From Bdellovibrionales bacterium (lineage in GTDB: Bacteria; Bdellovibrionota; Bdellovibrionia; Bdellovibrionales; UBA1609), in assembly GCA_016714165.1 (NCBI GenBank), contig JADJNU010000002.1, positions 372,001-436,000 on the forward strand: DNA of 64,000 nt, written 5' to 3'. The position numbers were made by a program, and so were the translations under genes. The notes below the pieces were generated by a model, which worked only from the letters and a program-made list of their open reading frames with translations, was not told the origin of the DNA and searched no databases. Of this stretch, positions 36,062 to 46,245 are shown one piece after another; positions within the stretch are counted from its first letter, which is position 1, and every line of letters begins with the position of its first letter.

Positions 36062-38553
36062 TTACCTCTCTCGTTTTGTGTTTCCTAATTGCAATGCAGC
36101 GAATGGATTATTAAACGGCTTTGCCGCAGGATGGCGCCCCTGTTGTTCACGATTGCGTTGCCTGTTATCGCCACCCTTGTGAGGAGCAGGCTTCTGTTGG
36201 CCACCAGCAGCTTTCGATCTGTCTCTGTCTCTGTTGTTGTTACTGTTATTGCTATTGTTATTGTTATTTTTATTATGACTGCCACGAGTGGCCGAAGCTC
36301 CAGCGGATCTACCTTCCTTCGAACGATCTGAACGGCGAGTCTCGGTTGGACGGGGCTCGGGTCTTCGCTCCGGCCTGTCTTCCAGCAACATCGTGAGAGA
36401 AATTTGATTTTTATCCTTGTCAACGCCCAAGACCTTTACTGTGACCTGATCTCCTGGCGCAACCACCTTTCGCGGATCGTCAACAAAACTATGTGCCAAC
36501 TGAGATATGTGCACCAAACCATCCTGATGCACTCCAATGTCCACAAATGCTCCAAAGTTAGTGACATTCGTGACGATACCAGGGCACACCATGCCATCCT
36601 TCAAATCAGATACCTCATGAATATCCTCTCTGAATTGAAATATCTTAAAAATATCCCGAGGGTCCCGCCCCGGCTTTTTAAGTTCTTGAGTAATATCATC
36701 AAAAGTAAATTCACCGATCAACTGCGCCCACTTTGGCTTCAGTTTTTCTAAGTTCGCAGCACTCTCGCCTGCCAGCTGACGCGGCGTAAGACCCAATTCA
36801 TGGGCCATGTCCCGAACTGCTTGATACCTTTCGGGATGGATCCCTGTTTCGTCTAAGAACGACTTGCCCCCACGAATCCTCAAGAACCCGGCTGCTTGTT
36901 CAAAGCCCTTTGTGGAAAATTTAGTCACATTCAAAAGATCTTGGCGATCTTGAAAAAGGCCATTTTTTTTCCGGTGTTCAACAATATTTTTGGCAAGGGC
37001 AGGACCGATGCCCGATACGTACTGAAGTAAGGACTCGGAGGCCGTATTCAGGTCAATTCCGACCTGATTCACGCAGCTTTCAACAACGTCATGCAAAGAT
37101 TTCTTCAGTTGCACTTGACCCACATCATGCTGGTACTGACCGACTCCGATGCTCTTGGGATCAATCTTTACAAGTTCCGCCAGAGGATCTTGCAGCCTTC
37201 GTGCAATTGAAATCGCTCCACGAACTGTGATATCCAATTCAGGAAATTCTTCGCGTGCCACATCAGAAGCTGAATACACGCTGGCACCAGATTCGTTCAC
37301 CATGATGACCGGTACGTCCGAACCAAGATCCTTCAATACCTTTCGAATAAACGACTCGGCTTCTCGCCCACCCGTTCCATTTCCAACTGCTATGGCTTCA
37401 ATTTTGACCTGTTTAATCACTTCTCCAAAAAGCTTTTTCGCCGTTTCCTCAGCCCCATCTCCATGAACCTGAAGCACCGTTGATGACATATAAGAACCTG
37501 ATTTATCCAGAAAGACCAGTTTACATCCAGTTCGAATACCTGGATCCACCCCGAGAACGACCCGGGCACCGTAGGGCTCGACATCAAGACCTTACGAAGA
37601 TTTTCTGCAAAAACAAGAATTGCATCCGAATCCGCCTTCTCTTTGAGTAGCCGATGAACCTCATTTACGATTGATGGAATCACATGAACTTGCAAAGCAA
37701 CTTTCGCCGCTTCCATCAAAAAAGCCTCAGCAACATGAGCCTTCGAAGAACATGAAGCCCTCTCGAAATAGGATAACATCTTCGGCTCGTCGGCCTCGAT
37801 GGAAACCTTGAGCTCTTCTTCCTGCCAGCCACGCCGAATCGCCAAATAGCGGTGGGAAGCCTTCGCCTGCTGAAGATTCTTTACTGACTCCTTAAAATCG
37901 GCATACATGTCAAATTTGGAGTGCGGTTTAAACTTCGTTGATTTTACGGAGGTAACAACGCCATGGGTCATAAACTCAGCACGGACTAACTCTCGAAGTT
38001 CAGTGCTGTTGTTCAGGCGCTCGACAACAATATGCTGGGCTCCCCTCAATACTTCATCGTAAGTGGCGTAACCGGCCATGGGATTAATGAATTCTTTGGC
38101 CTTTACTTCGAGTGCTACGTTGCCCGCACTCTCACCGTGCCCAACGGCCCACAGCCAATCTGCCAGAGGCTCCAATCCCGCCTCACGAGCCAGAGTTGCC
38201 TTGGTTTTCTTTTTTCTTTTATAAGGTCGGTAAAGTTCCTCGATGTCTCCCAAATCCCAAGAGTTTTCTATTCTCTCTTTCAGTGCCTGTGTCAGATTTC
38301 CTTGTTTCTCTATCTCAGATAGGACGAAACTTTTTCGTTTTACCACCTCAGTCCAGGTCGCAAATGAATCCAAAATGCCCCGTATTTCCACCTCGTCAAG
38401 GTTTCCGGTCTTTTCTTTGCGGTACCGAGCCATGAAAGGAACGGTAGCCCCCTCGGCACTCAATTCAAGAACGGCCTGAATGGACCTCTCACCGATTTTA
38501 GGAAACGATTTATGAAAATAAACTTTGTAGCTCTGATCCAAAAGAACAGCCAT
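36062..38553 (-). pseudogene. tex: Transcription accessory protein Tex, split by a frameshift
   Basis: Tex is an RNA-binding factor with a Tex N-terminal helical domain, a YqgF-like RNase H fold, helix-hairpin-helix motifs and a C-terminal S1 domain. The first part (from 38553) has SAEGATVPFMARYRKEKTG and YRPYKRKKKTKATLAREAGL. The second part (to 36062) has VDPGIRTGCK, IGVGQYQHDV, LNTASESLLQYVSGIGPALA and the S1 block VTNFGAFVDIGVHQDGLVH. At 37574-37576 (CCC on the minus strand) one base seems missing: the frame must shift to read SSP, then YGARVVLGVDPG. The joined product is about 830 residues, ending with an Asn-rich tract. Tex is usually intact, so a consensus error is as likely as a mutation. 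Confidence 0.85.
36231..36279 (-). repeat. Trinucleotide/hexamer repeat coding for Asn in Tex
   Basis: GTT/ATT/ACT-type units (plus strand) encode the NKNNNNNSNNSNNN tract near the C-terminus of Tex. Confidence 0.8.
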
Positions 38554-38635
38554 AATTCACTCAATTATTATAGTTATTATTTGATAAGGACTATGAACAA
38601 AAAGATGAACTCCATCAGCAATCATAATCGCAACA

Positions 38636-38854
38636 TCACTTATGACGGTACATGATCAGTCCGTGAGAAGGATCGTAGGGAGATACTCCAACGGTCACTT
38701 TATCTCCAACGACGACCCGAATATTAAAGCGTCGCATCTTTCCACAGAGTTTCGCCGAAATCTGAACATCGTTCTCTAACTTAACTTTGTAGATACCGCC
38801 GGCTGCAGCATCCACAATTTGTCCTTCCAATTGCGCCAAGTCATCTTTTGCCAT
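38636..38854 (-). CDS. infA: Translation initiation factor IF-1
   Basis: IF-1 is a 72-residue OB-fold protein that binds the A site of the 30S subunit. It begins MAKDDLAQLEGQIVDAAAGG and ends GDKVTVGVSPYDPSHGLIMY and RHK, matching the family over the whole length. The wording (KVKLENDVQISAKLCGKMR) is somewhat diverged from the enteric protein. It stands between a Lys-rich protein gene and tex, all on the minus strand. Confidence 0.93.
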   Translation of the reverse strand: MAKDDLAQLEGQIVDAAAGGIYKVKLENDVQISAKLCGKMRRFNIRVVVGDKVTVGVSPYDPSHGLIMYRHK

Positions 38855-38975
38855 GCAGGTACTTTTATCCTTATCTAAATCTAAAAATTCAAAAACCTCT
38901 AAAACCGATTTTAAATAACAATGAAACCGAACTGATTAAATCCAACTTAACGCAGGACAGGAAAGAGCGCCGAAC

Positions 38976-39629
38976 TTATCGGTAATTAGAAATCAAATAC
39001 CGAACTCCATCCTTAAACAAAACCTCAAGACGATCATTTTTATTCGCCAAAATATATCCCCACCCCAAAACCTTGTGGTGGATGGCCGTCTTCGCCTCGT
39101 AGGTCCCGCGCATGCTATAGGGTGCTGACTCGATATCTTTTGCCTTACGGTTCAAAGATGTCCACTTCTGTGCTAGCCGACCCAACTTCTCCGAAGCTTG
39201 CGACTTGGACCGCCCTGTCTTTACTGCCACATCGACTTCAGCGTTTACTTGTGTTTCAACCTCAAGGCAAGGATCATTCGCAGCGAGATCCGTTACTTTT
39301 TCTCCAGATCGATTGCGATTCACAGTCTCCTTGCCCCGTCCCCTCTTAACCCTAGCCTGGGATTTGCCTAAAACCGCTGCCTTGGAGCTTCGCTCGGACA
39401 CTGGCTCTGCTTTTCTTGGCTTCTCTTTTTTAGTGATACCGATTTTCGCCGCCTGTTTTGCGCTTGGATGTGGGGACTTCCCGTCTCGAAGAGCCTTCGC
39501 CAACGACTTCTTGGCTTTTTCTAATGGCTTAGCCGCAGCTGAAAGCTTTGACTTGACCTGCCCACTTGGCTCGCTCGATTTCTTTTTAAAAGTCTCTTTG
39601 CTCTTCGACATCTTCTCTTTTGACGGCAT
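38976..39629 (-). CDS. Basic low-complexity protein with small conserved C-terminus
   Basis: The 217-residue protein has about 130 residues rich in Lys, Ser, Arg and Ala, histone-H1-like in composition. The C-terminal 45 residues (from RGTYEAKTAIHHKVLGWGYI to GVRYLISNYR) look folded and recall the small beta domain of DUF3553-type proteins. The basic part could bind nucleic acid. ATG 39627-39629 follows GGAAAG. Co-directional with infA, 121 bases away. Function unknown. Confidence 0.6.
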   Translation of the reverse strand: MPSKEKMSKSKETFKKKSSEPSGQVKSKLSAAAKPLEKAKKSLAKALRDGKSPHPSAKQAAKIGITKKEKPRKAEPVSERSSKAAVLGKSQARVKRGRGKETVNRNRSGEKVTDLAANDPCLEVETQVNAEVDVAVKTGRSKSQASEKLGRLAQKWTSLNRKAKDIESAPYSMRGTYEAKTAIHHKVLGWGYILANKNDRLEVLFKDGVRYLISNYR

Positions 39630-39799
39630 CGTTAATCTTTCCGGTAGCTGTCACCTCATACCGCAATTTCAATTAAATGGGTAGATTCAAAGACGGTAAA
39701 AATAGAACTCCCAGAATCCCTTCGCAAATTAATGCTTTGTTTCACCGATTGTGACTGACCTGAGCTTACTGTTAGAATAGCCATTTTTTCAAAGACCTT

Positions 39800-40876
39800 A
39801 TGAGGTTTTGTTTGGGAATAATACTTGGCGACATAGTGAAAAGGTTTTCAGATCTCCTCGAACTTCGCCGAGGATCGCCTAAAACCGAATTGACCCGAAT
39901 CACCGATCCTGGTTCAGGAGAGACGGGCTCAATCGCCTTTGCATCAGCCCCCGAACATTTTAAAAAGCTGCGAGCCGGAAATCCTTCCACAGTGGTCATC
40001 CCAAAATCAGCAGAGCTTCAGATGAACGATATTCCTGAAGGAACTTCGGTCGTTCTGAGCCAAAATGTGAAACTTGCGATGGCCCTCGTCGCCAAAGAAT
40101 TTTTTCCCCATCCGATGGCGAAACAGGCCTACGGAGACGAAGGGGTGCACCCCAGTGCCGTGGTCGATCCAACGGCCCGGATCGGCCATCGAGTTAGGAT
40201 TGGCCCCCACTCCGTCGTCGGCCGAAATGTCATTATTGGCGACGACGTATTTATTGGTCCTCATACAGTGGTCGAAGCCGGCTCAATCCTCGGTTCGGGA
40301 ACTTATCTCCATGCTCAGGTTTATATTGCCTACGAGACCCACATTGGCCGTTACTGCGAAGTTCTCCCTCAATCGAGTCTTGGCTCGGAGGGTTTTGGTT
40401 ACGCGACCGACGCTAACGGACAACATCACCGAATCACACATTACGGGCGTCTTATCTTGGAAGATTTCGTTCACGTAGGTTCTTGTGTCTGCATTGACCG
40501 GGGGACTTTCAAAGACTCCGTGATAGGGTCAGGAACAAAAATTGATAATCTCTGCCATCTCGGACATAACATCACGACAGGAAAAAACTGTTTTATCACC
40601 GCTGGATTTATCTCGGCTGGATCAGCGACCTTGGGCAATAACAATTTTATGGGAGGGCGAACCTCGGTCGCCGGACACATCGTCATCTGCGACAATGTTC
40701 AAGCCGCAGGGGTGTCAGCCATTCACAAAGATGTCCTTAAACCCGGAGCCTACGGAGGATATCCCTTTATTGCGCTCAAGGATTTCTTAAAAGTACAGGC
40801 CTCCCTGGTTCATTTGCCTCGGATGCGCCGCAATCTTTCTCGAATAATGAATAAGCTGGGCCTGACAGACGAGTAA
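39800..40876 (+). CDS. lpxD: UDP-3-O-acyl-glucosamine N-acyltransferase
   Basis: LpxD adds the second acyl chain in lipid A synthesis, using acyl-ACP. The N-terminal uridine-binding domain (GSIAFASAPEHFKKL) is followed by a left-handed beta helix of hexapeptide repeats (VHPSAVVDPTARIGHRVRIG onward). The catalytic region has KIDNLCHLGHN, and there is a segment GSEGFGYA as in the family. The length of 358 fits. It is not next to fabZ or lpxA, so a paralogue in another cluster is possible. Start ATG 39800; a TTG at 39809 is an alternative. metG follows after 90 bases. Confidence 0.9.
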   Translation: MRFCLGIILGDIVKRFSDLLELRRGSPKTELTRITDPGSGETGSIAFASAPEHFKKLRAGNPSTVVIPKSAELQMNDIPEGTSVVLSQNVKLAMALVAKEFFPHPMAKQAYGDEGVHPSAVVDPTARIGHRVRIGPHSVVGRNVIIGDDVFIGPHTVVEAGSILGSGTYLHAQVYIAYETHIGRYCEVLPQSSLGSEGFGYATDANGQHHRITHYGRLILEDFVHVGSCVCIDRGTFKDSVIGSGTKIDNLCHLGHNITTGKNCFITAGFISAGSATLGNNNFMGGRTSVAGHIVICDNVQAAGVSAIHKDVLKPGAYGGYPFIALKDFLKVQASLVHLPRMRRNLSRIMNKLGLTDE

Positions 40877-40966
40877 GACTAAGGAATACTAGGGAAAATG
40901 GAAGTCATCGAAATACACTCAGATGACAGACCCGCGATTCAGAGAGACTCAAGAAAGGTTCATTCC

Positions 40967-42520
40967 ATGAAGCGATTCTACATCACGACTCCGCTCTACT
41001 ATGTTAATGACCGTCCCCATATAGGAACGGCCTACACCACTGTTATCGCCGATGTTTTGAATCGCTATCACCAGCTGTTCGGCGAGGAAACTTTTTTTCT
41101 CACTGGAACAGACGAGCACGGTCAAAAGTGCCAACAAGCCGCCGAAAAGAGAAATTTAACTCCGCAGGCCCATTGTGACGACATGGTTGAGAACTTTAAA
41201 GCGGCCTGGCACAGCCTGAATATAAAATACGACGTATTTTTCCGAACCACCGACGACTATCACAAATTAGCCGTCCAAAAAATTCTGGGAGAACTTCACG
41301 GGCGAGGTGATATCTACGAGGCCACTTACGAGGGCTGGTACTGTGTCAGCGAAGAAATCTTTTACACCGAAAAAGAAGTCGTTGATGGGAAAAGTCCAAC
41401 AGGTAAGGATGTTCAGCGAATTTCTGAAAAGAATTATTTTTTCAAAATGTCCAAGTACCAAGACGCTCTCATCGACCACATTCAGGATTATCCCGAATTC
41501 ATTCAACCGGAAAGTCGCAGAAACGAAGTCCTCGGTTTTTTGAAAAAGCCTCTCGGTGATTTATGTATCAGTCGTCCAAAGAGTCGCTTGAGCTGGGGAA
41601 TTGAAATCCCTTTCGATCACAACTACGTCACCTATGTGTGGTTTGATGCATTGCTTAATTACGCGACGGGCGTGGGTCTGCGGCAGGAGGGAAAAGAGCC
41701 TCAATTCGAAAAATGGTGGATAGAGGCGAAGCCAATCCATATTCTCGGAAAAGACATTATCACCACTCACGCCGTCTACTGGACCACCATGCTTCTTGCC
41801 ATTGGCCTCCCCCTTCCCTCAACAATTTTTGCTCATGGGTGGATTCTCAACAAGGACAACGCTAAGATGAGCAAATCCTCAGGGGAAGTCATTGATCCCT
41901 TGAGTATGAAAGACCTGGTTGGAGTGGACGCCTTCAGGTATTTTCTTGTTCGTGACATCCATTTTGGCAATGATGCTCCCTTTTCTCAAAGCCTGCTGAT
42001 CAATCGGGTCAATACCGATCTTGCCAATAATCTTGGAAACCTTCTCAGTCGCACTGCCAATCTGATTGCCAAGTTTTTTGACGGAAAGGCTCCTCAGTCT
42101 TCAGGTCAGGACGAGAAATCTCAAAATGTCAGGGCGATTGCGTTGGCAACAGCGGGGGAAGTTCGCCGTGACATCGAAAGGCTAGCACCCAGCTATGCCC
42201 TTGAACACATCGTCAAACTTCTCAATGAAGCCAACCGGCATCTGGAAGAGACGGCTCCATGGAAGCTTGCCAAAGAGAACCTGGAAGCTGCGGGCCAATC
42301 TCTTTATACGGCCCTTGAGTGTTTGAGAATTTCGGCCATTCTGCTGCATCCGGTCATGCCTTCGAAAATGGAAGACTTGCTGGATCGACTCGGAAAAGCC
42401 AAAAATGATTTTTCTCTGGCGTCCAAGTGGGGAATCATCCCAAAAGGGGCCCCTATTTTGAAGGGCGATCCTCTGTTTCCTCGATTGGATAACCTGGATA
42501 ATATTGGCTTGGAATCATAG
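40967..42520 (+). CDS. metG: Methionyl-tRNA synthetase
   Basis: MetRS charges tRNA-Met. The HIGH motif is RPHIGTAYTT (residues about 16-25) and the KMSKS motif is NAKMSKSSGEVIDP. The protein has 517 residues and lacks the C-terminal tRNA-binding dimerisation domain. No four-cysteine zinc knot is visible in the connective peptide (KSPTGKDVQRISEKNYFFK region), as in the zinc-free MetRS type. I use ATG 40967, which gives the family start MKRFYITTPLYYVNDRPH; an ATG at 40898 would add 23 unrelated residues. Likely in one transcript with lpxD. Confidence 0.95.
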   Translation: MKRFYITTPLYYVNDRPHIGTAYTTVIADVLNRYHQLFGEETFFLTGTDEHGQKCQQAAEKRNLTPQAHCDDMVENFKAAWHSLNIKYDVFFRTTDDYHKLAVQKILGELHGRGDIYEATYEGWYCVSEEIFYTEKEVVDGKSPTGKDVQRISEKNYFFKMSKYQDALIDHIQDYPEFIQPESRRNEVLGFLKKPLGDLCISRPKSRLSWGIEIPFDHNYVTYVWFDALLNYATGVGLRQEGKEPQFEKWWIEAKPIHILGKDIITTHAVYWTTMLLAIGLPLPSTIFAHGWILNKDNAKMSKSSGEVIDPLSMKDLVGVDAFRYFLVRDIHFGNDAPFSQSLLINRVNTDLANNLGNLLSRTANLIAKFFDGKAPQSSGQDEKSQNVRAIALATAGEVRRDIERLAPSYALEHIVKLLNEANRHLEETAPWKLAKENLEAAGQSLYTALECLRISAILLHPVMPSKMEDLLDRLGKAKNDFSLASKWGIIPKGAPILKGDPLFPRLDNLDNIGLES

Positions 42521-42635
42521 ATTTGAACCCTTAGAAACTGCTGGCCAAGAAGTCATCTTTAATTCATAACCTGGAACAATTGCTGGAATCACCAAAAGAA
42601 ACTGGTCAACCCAAGTCACTCCCAAGGAGGCGCTC

Positions 42636-42998
42636 GTGAGTTATACCTTTTATATTTGTCTGCATCTCATTGGTCTTATTTCTCTGTTTTATGCGCTTGG
42701 AGGCGTTGCCCTCCACCTCAAAAATGGGGGAACAAGAGATTTTAAGCACCGCCGCTTTATCATGATCACACACGGGGTCTCTTTGGTTGTGGTTTTCATT
42801 TCTGCCTTCGGCTTGCTCGCCCGAATTGATATCACCTGGCCATGGCCTCTCTGGGTATGGGGGAAAATAGCCTTATGGCTTTCTTTTGGCGGAGTCGTTC
42901 GACTTTTTTTCAAAAAGCCTCAGCTTGCCGGAATTTTATACTTTGTCGTCTTGGCATTGGGAGCTTTGGCCGTGCTCTTGGTTGAATTAAAGCCCTGA
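42636..42998 (+). CDS. Small integral membrane protein
   Basis: The 120-residue protein has four predicted membrane helices, starting with YICLHLIGLISLFYALGG and ending with GILYFVVLALGALAVLLVEL. A GTG start (42636) follows a strong AAGGAGG, which supports translation. A conserved-looking loop (RDFKHRRFIMITHGVSL) links the first two helices. I cannot assign a family; several small bacterial four-helix proteins (SirB-like) have a similar layout. Confidence 0.7.
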   Translation: MSYTFYICLHLIGLISLFYALGGVALHLKNGGTRDFKHRRFIMITHGVSLVVVFISAFGLLARIDITWPWPLWVWGKIALWLSFGGVVRLFFKKPQLAGILYFVVLALGALAVLLVELKP

Positions 42999-43029
42999 AC
43001 CACAAGGCACTGTATCCCTTTTGGAGAAC

Positions 43030-44160
43030 TCAACGAATGTTGTATTCTAAAAAGCGACAGTCGAGATTTCCATTGTAGACTTTTATTTTTCGCTCGGCCT
43101 TCAACCTCATTGCTCCCGTTAACTCTTCATTGCCTGAAAGCAAAAATAGTTTCCAGCCCTTGAAGTTTTGTTTGAGAGAGAAGGCCAAATCCCTGTAGAC
43201 GTCTTTCAAATCCTCGCTGACCCCCATGCGTTCTCCGTACGGGGGATTGACAATGATAATTCCCGGAGACGCGCCGGGAATCGCTTGAAGGGTCGTCACA
43301 TTGCCTTTTTCAAAGATAATGGACTCTCTGACTCCTGCAGCCTCCGCATTTTTTTTAGCTGATATCAGAGCCTTATTATCACGATCATAACCATAAAGCT
43401 TAGCGGGAATCGTGTCGAATTCGCCTTCGACGACCTCATCTAGGACCTGTGACCAAACTTCTGGCTGAAAAGTCAAATGACCTTGAAAGGCAAAGTGCTT
43501 CCGAAATGTACCAGGCGCGACATTGAGAGCTTTGAGAGCCGCCTCGGTCAGAAAAGTTCCGGATCCACACATGGGATCGAGCAAGGGCACTCTTCCGTCC
43601 CATCCCGTCATCGCGAGGAGCCCCGCTGCCAAGTGCTCACGAATCGGAGCCTCCACGGCATGTTTTCTGTAACCACGAATTGAAAGACTATCTCCAGAAG
43701 TGTTAATGGCAACTGACACCGTATTTTTTAACACGCGAACCACAATTTCTAGGTCCGGATTGTCCCTTTCAACATCTGGACGAATCTCAAATTTCTCCCG
43801 AAATTGGTCCACAATTGCGTCTTTGGTCTTCATGGCCACAAGACGCTGATCCTGCAGCGCACTCTCTCGAGTGTGGGCATCGACAGAAATAGTTTGATCA
43901 GGCCTAATATATTTCGTGAAATCATGTTTACGCAGATTATGATAGAGATCCTCTGGCTTATAAGCCGGAAAGTCGAGAACCGGCAACAAGATCTTAGTTG
44001 CCGTTCGCAAACAGAGGTTGGCTCGATAGCAGCCGGCCCAATTGGACTCAAAGCTTAAGCCTGTTAAGTCCTTCTCAATAACCTTAAACCCTAAATCATT
44101 CAGTTCTTCTTCAAGAACGTCACGAAGCCCTATCGATGTGAGCGCTAAAAACTTTGCCAT
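43030..44160 (-). CDS. THUMP-domain RNA (guanine-N2) methyltransferase, RlmL-like
   Basis: The N-terminal THUMP part starts MAKFLALTSIGLRDVLEEEL. The methyltransferase part has PLLDPMCGSGTFLTEAAL (motif I) and IIIVNPPYGERMG (the NPPY motif for exocyclic amino groups). It corresponds to the RlmL half of E. coli RlmKL, without the RlmK half, so it probably makes m2G in 23S rRNA (position 2445 in E. coli). The 376-residue length matches stand-alone homologues. ATG 44158-44160. Confidence 0.9.
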   Translation of the reverse strand: MAKFLALTSIGLRDVLEEELNDLGFKVIEKDLTGLSFESNWAGCYRANLCLRTATKILLPVLDFPAYKPEDLYHNLRKHDFTKYIRPDQTISVDAHTRESALQDQRLVAMKTKDAIVDQFREKFEIRPDVERDNPDLEIVVRVLKNTVSVAINTSGDSLSIRGYRKHAVEAPIREHLAAGLLAMTGWDGRVPLLDPMCGSGTFLTEAALKALNVAPGTFRKHFAFQGHLTFQPEVWSQVLDEVVEGEFDTIPAKLYGYDRDNKALISAKKNAEAAGVRESIIFEKGNVTTLQAIPGASPGIIIVNPPYGERMGVSEDLKDVYRDLAFSLKQNFKGWKLFLLSGNEELTGAMRLKAERKIKVYNGNLDCRFLEYNIR

Positions 44161-44232
44161 AGCATCCCCTATCCCTTTTCATATTGAATTGCAAAGATTT
44201 GGGACCTTTGGGGAAGGATTACAAGAGACTAG

Positions 44233-44577
44233 TTACTCATCAGCTTGAGGTTCCTCGTCATCTTGAATCTTGATTTTTAGGACCTCAGATTGAATAGCTT
44301 TGACGTTTATTTTTCTCTCGGGAACAAGAAGAGTGGCCTGAACTTGGAGATTCTCCTCGTCTGCGCCACCTGGATAGGTTCGATTTTTCGCCCTTTCTCT
44401 CATTGCCTCCGCATCGATCTTGGTTTGAGCTGTCGCAGATCCAAAAGAGGTAAGCCGGAAATTCTTCGAGGCCAGAAAATGAGAACGCAGAAGCAGAGAA
44501 CTGAAGCTCGTATCCTCCGCCAAACCACAGACTAATACGATAACAAAAAGCAATGCGTACTTCAAAGGACCATTCAT
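44233..44577 (-). CDS. Exported hypothetical protein
   Basis: From ATG 44575-44577 (AGGGAGG 8 bases upstream) the product has 114 residues. It starts MNGPLKYALLFVIVLVCGLA, a signal peptide or membrane anchor. The C-terminus is acidic (LKIKIQDDEEPQADE). A longer frame to 44646 adds Glu/Pro-rich residues and is less likely. No family. The next genes on this strand are also exported. Confidence 0.5.
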   Translation of the reverse strand: MNGPLKYALLFVIVLVCGLAEDTSFSSLLLRSHFLASKNFRLTSFGSATAQTKIDAEAMRERAKNRTYPGGADEENLQVQATLLVPERKINVKAIQSEVLKIKIQDDEEPQADE

Positions 44578-44693
44578 TTGGGACCCTCCCTCATTTGCTG
44601 GCTCAGACTCAGGCATGGGCTCAGACTCAACAAGTGATTCTATCACTGACTCCGCCAGGCGAAAATCAGAATTGCGTGTAAATAAGGAAATGG

Positions 44694-45278
44694 CTATTTC
44701 TTTTTAGAAGAAGGTTTGCGAGGGTTCGCCTTGGCTGTCTGCGCAGCTTTGATCTTCTTTTTTGGCGACTTTGTCGACGAAAGAAGCGTCTTTTTGCCGC
44801 CTTTTTCTGAAGAGGCAGATTTTACTCCAGGTTTTTTTAACTTGTTGTCTGGCAAATTCACAGCGGGGTTTTGAGAAGGTTTTGCGGACTCTGCCGCTTG
44901 TGCCCGAGCGACGCTTTCTTCATTTTTTCGCTTTTTTTCCATTTCCATTTCATATCGAAGGCGCAGTTTTTGGTTTTCCTGCGCCATTTTGACTTTCTCG
45001 CGATCATCTGGAGTGAAGGGTCTCTGCACCTGCCCCTGAAATCCATCAAACGCCTGGGGAGCCAAGGGGGAAGGCGGTTCGGCCCCTTCCTTCAAACTCA
45101 TATTTGCCTCCGGCTGCACTTGCTTGGCTTTCTCGATTCGCTGTTTCACGGCTTCAGTGATCGGATTGACGGCTTCAGTCGCAGTTACTTTTTCCTCGGC
45201 AAAACTCAGGAACGGGGGCGCCAGGAGGACCAAAAAGCTACCTAAAAATGAGATAGAAAAAGAAGTCCAAAATTTCAT
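44694..45278 (-). CDS. Exported Lys-rich hypothetical protein
   Basis: The 194-residue protein has signal peptide MKFWTSFSISFLGSFLVLLA, then PPFLSFA. It has a central helical, charged segment (EMEMEKKRKNEESVARAQ) and a very basic C-terminus (SPKKKIKAAQTAKANP and PSSKKK). The basic tail may bind nucleic acid, peptidoglycan or LPS. No family is recognised. ATG 45276-45278. Confidence 0.55.
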   Translation of the reverse strand: MKFWTSFSISFLGSFLVLLAPPFLSFAEEKVTATEAVNPITEAVKQRIEKAKQVQPEANMSLKEGAEPPSPLAPQAFDGFQGQVQRPFTPDDREKVKMAQENQKLRLRYEMEMEKKRKNEESVARAQAAESAKPSQNPAVNLPDNKLKKPGVKSASSEKGGKKTLLSSTKSPKKKIKAAQTAKANPRKPSSKKK

Positions 45279-45413
45279 TGCTCTCTCTTCGGATTTTCAA
45301 ATGCAGAACTGATTGGACCTTTGGTCCTGATGTCCTGCCTAATCTGTTAAACCTCATTGGGGATCAAAGGCGACGGTGATTCTTCATCGGAATTTGATTG
45401 CGCACAGAGCTAA

Positions 45414-46241
45414 TTAGCAAGGGATCAAGAGTGCTCTCAATGATCTGAGGGGACTCATCTCCTTCATTTTTGCCTGAGATAAGACGACTCCCCAAGGATC
45501 TACGATCATCGTGTGCCCCCAGGTCTTTCTGAGATCACCCCGACTGTTCTGGTGGCTTCCTCCCTGGGCCGGAGCTAAAACGTAGGCCTGACTTTCGATG
45601 GCCCTTGCTCGCAGCAAGACCTCCCAATGAGCTCGTCCTGTCGGAACCAAAAAAGCTGAGGGGACCATCAATACATCAACTTGACTCCTCGCATAATTCA
45701 AGAACAGTTCAGAAAAACGCAAATCATAACATATTGATAGGCCTATTTTCCAACCATCTATGTCGATGACTTTCGGCTCGGTTCCAGCCGTCAATTCATC
45801 CGATTCACGCGTCTGCTGAACTCCCAAGACATTCACATCAAAGAGGTGGATCTTTCGATAGACGACCTCGGGGCTCTGATCAGCTCTGAATCGAACCGTT
45901 GCGTTTACGGTCCGACCGTCCTCCTCTAAAAGTGCCGTGGTGAGGAAAATGTCGCAAGCATGAATTCGACAGAACTCCGTTAGTCGTAAAAACACAGGAT
46001 CTTGAAGTCTTGGAGCCTGTAATTTGGCTTTTCGATCCAAGCGCATAAAGAGAGAATTCTCTGGAAATGCGATCAGTCGAGCCCCCCCTCGTTCAACTAA
46101 GCTCTTCAATCCAGAAAAAATTCTCTCTTCGTTGAGTGCCATGTCATCGACTGAGGTGAGCTGAAAAAGACAGACTCTGAGTGGCTTAAGCCCATCCCCA
46201 AGAACAGTGCCTTTTGAGTCGTTCTCTGTCTTGTTGTGCAT
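45414..46241 (-). CDS. Carbon-nitrogen hydrolase (nitrilase superfamily, Nit-like)
   Basis: The Glu-Lys-Cys triad is visible: IAFPENSLFM (Glu), VVYRKIHLFDVNV (Lys) and IGLSICYDLRFSELF (Cys). The CYDLRFSE wording matches Nit1/Nit2 omega-amidase-like enzymes that hydrolyse deaminated glutathione or 2-oxo acid amides. The length of 275 fits. It is cytoplasmic, with no signal. It is followed by no obvious partner. The start ATG 46239-46241 follows the next upstream gene's stop by four bases. Confidence 0.88.
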   Translation of the reverse strand: MHNKTENDSKGTVLGDGLKPLRVCLFQLTSVDDMALNEERIFSGLKSLVERGGARLIAFPENSLFMRLDRKAKLQAPRLQDPVFLRLTEFCRIHACDIFLTTALLEEDGRTVNATVRFRADQSPEVVYRKIHLFDVNVLGVQQTRESDELTAGTEPKVIDIDGWKIGLSICYDLRFSELFLNYARSQVDVLMVPSAFLVPTGRAHWEVLLRARAIESQAYVLAPAQGGSHQNSRGDLRKTWGHTMIVDPWGVVLSQAKMKEMSPLRSLRALLIPC

Positions 46242-46245
46242 GGAG

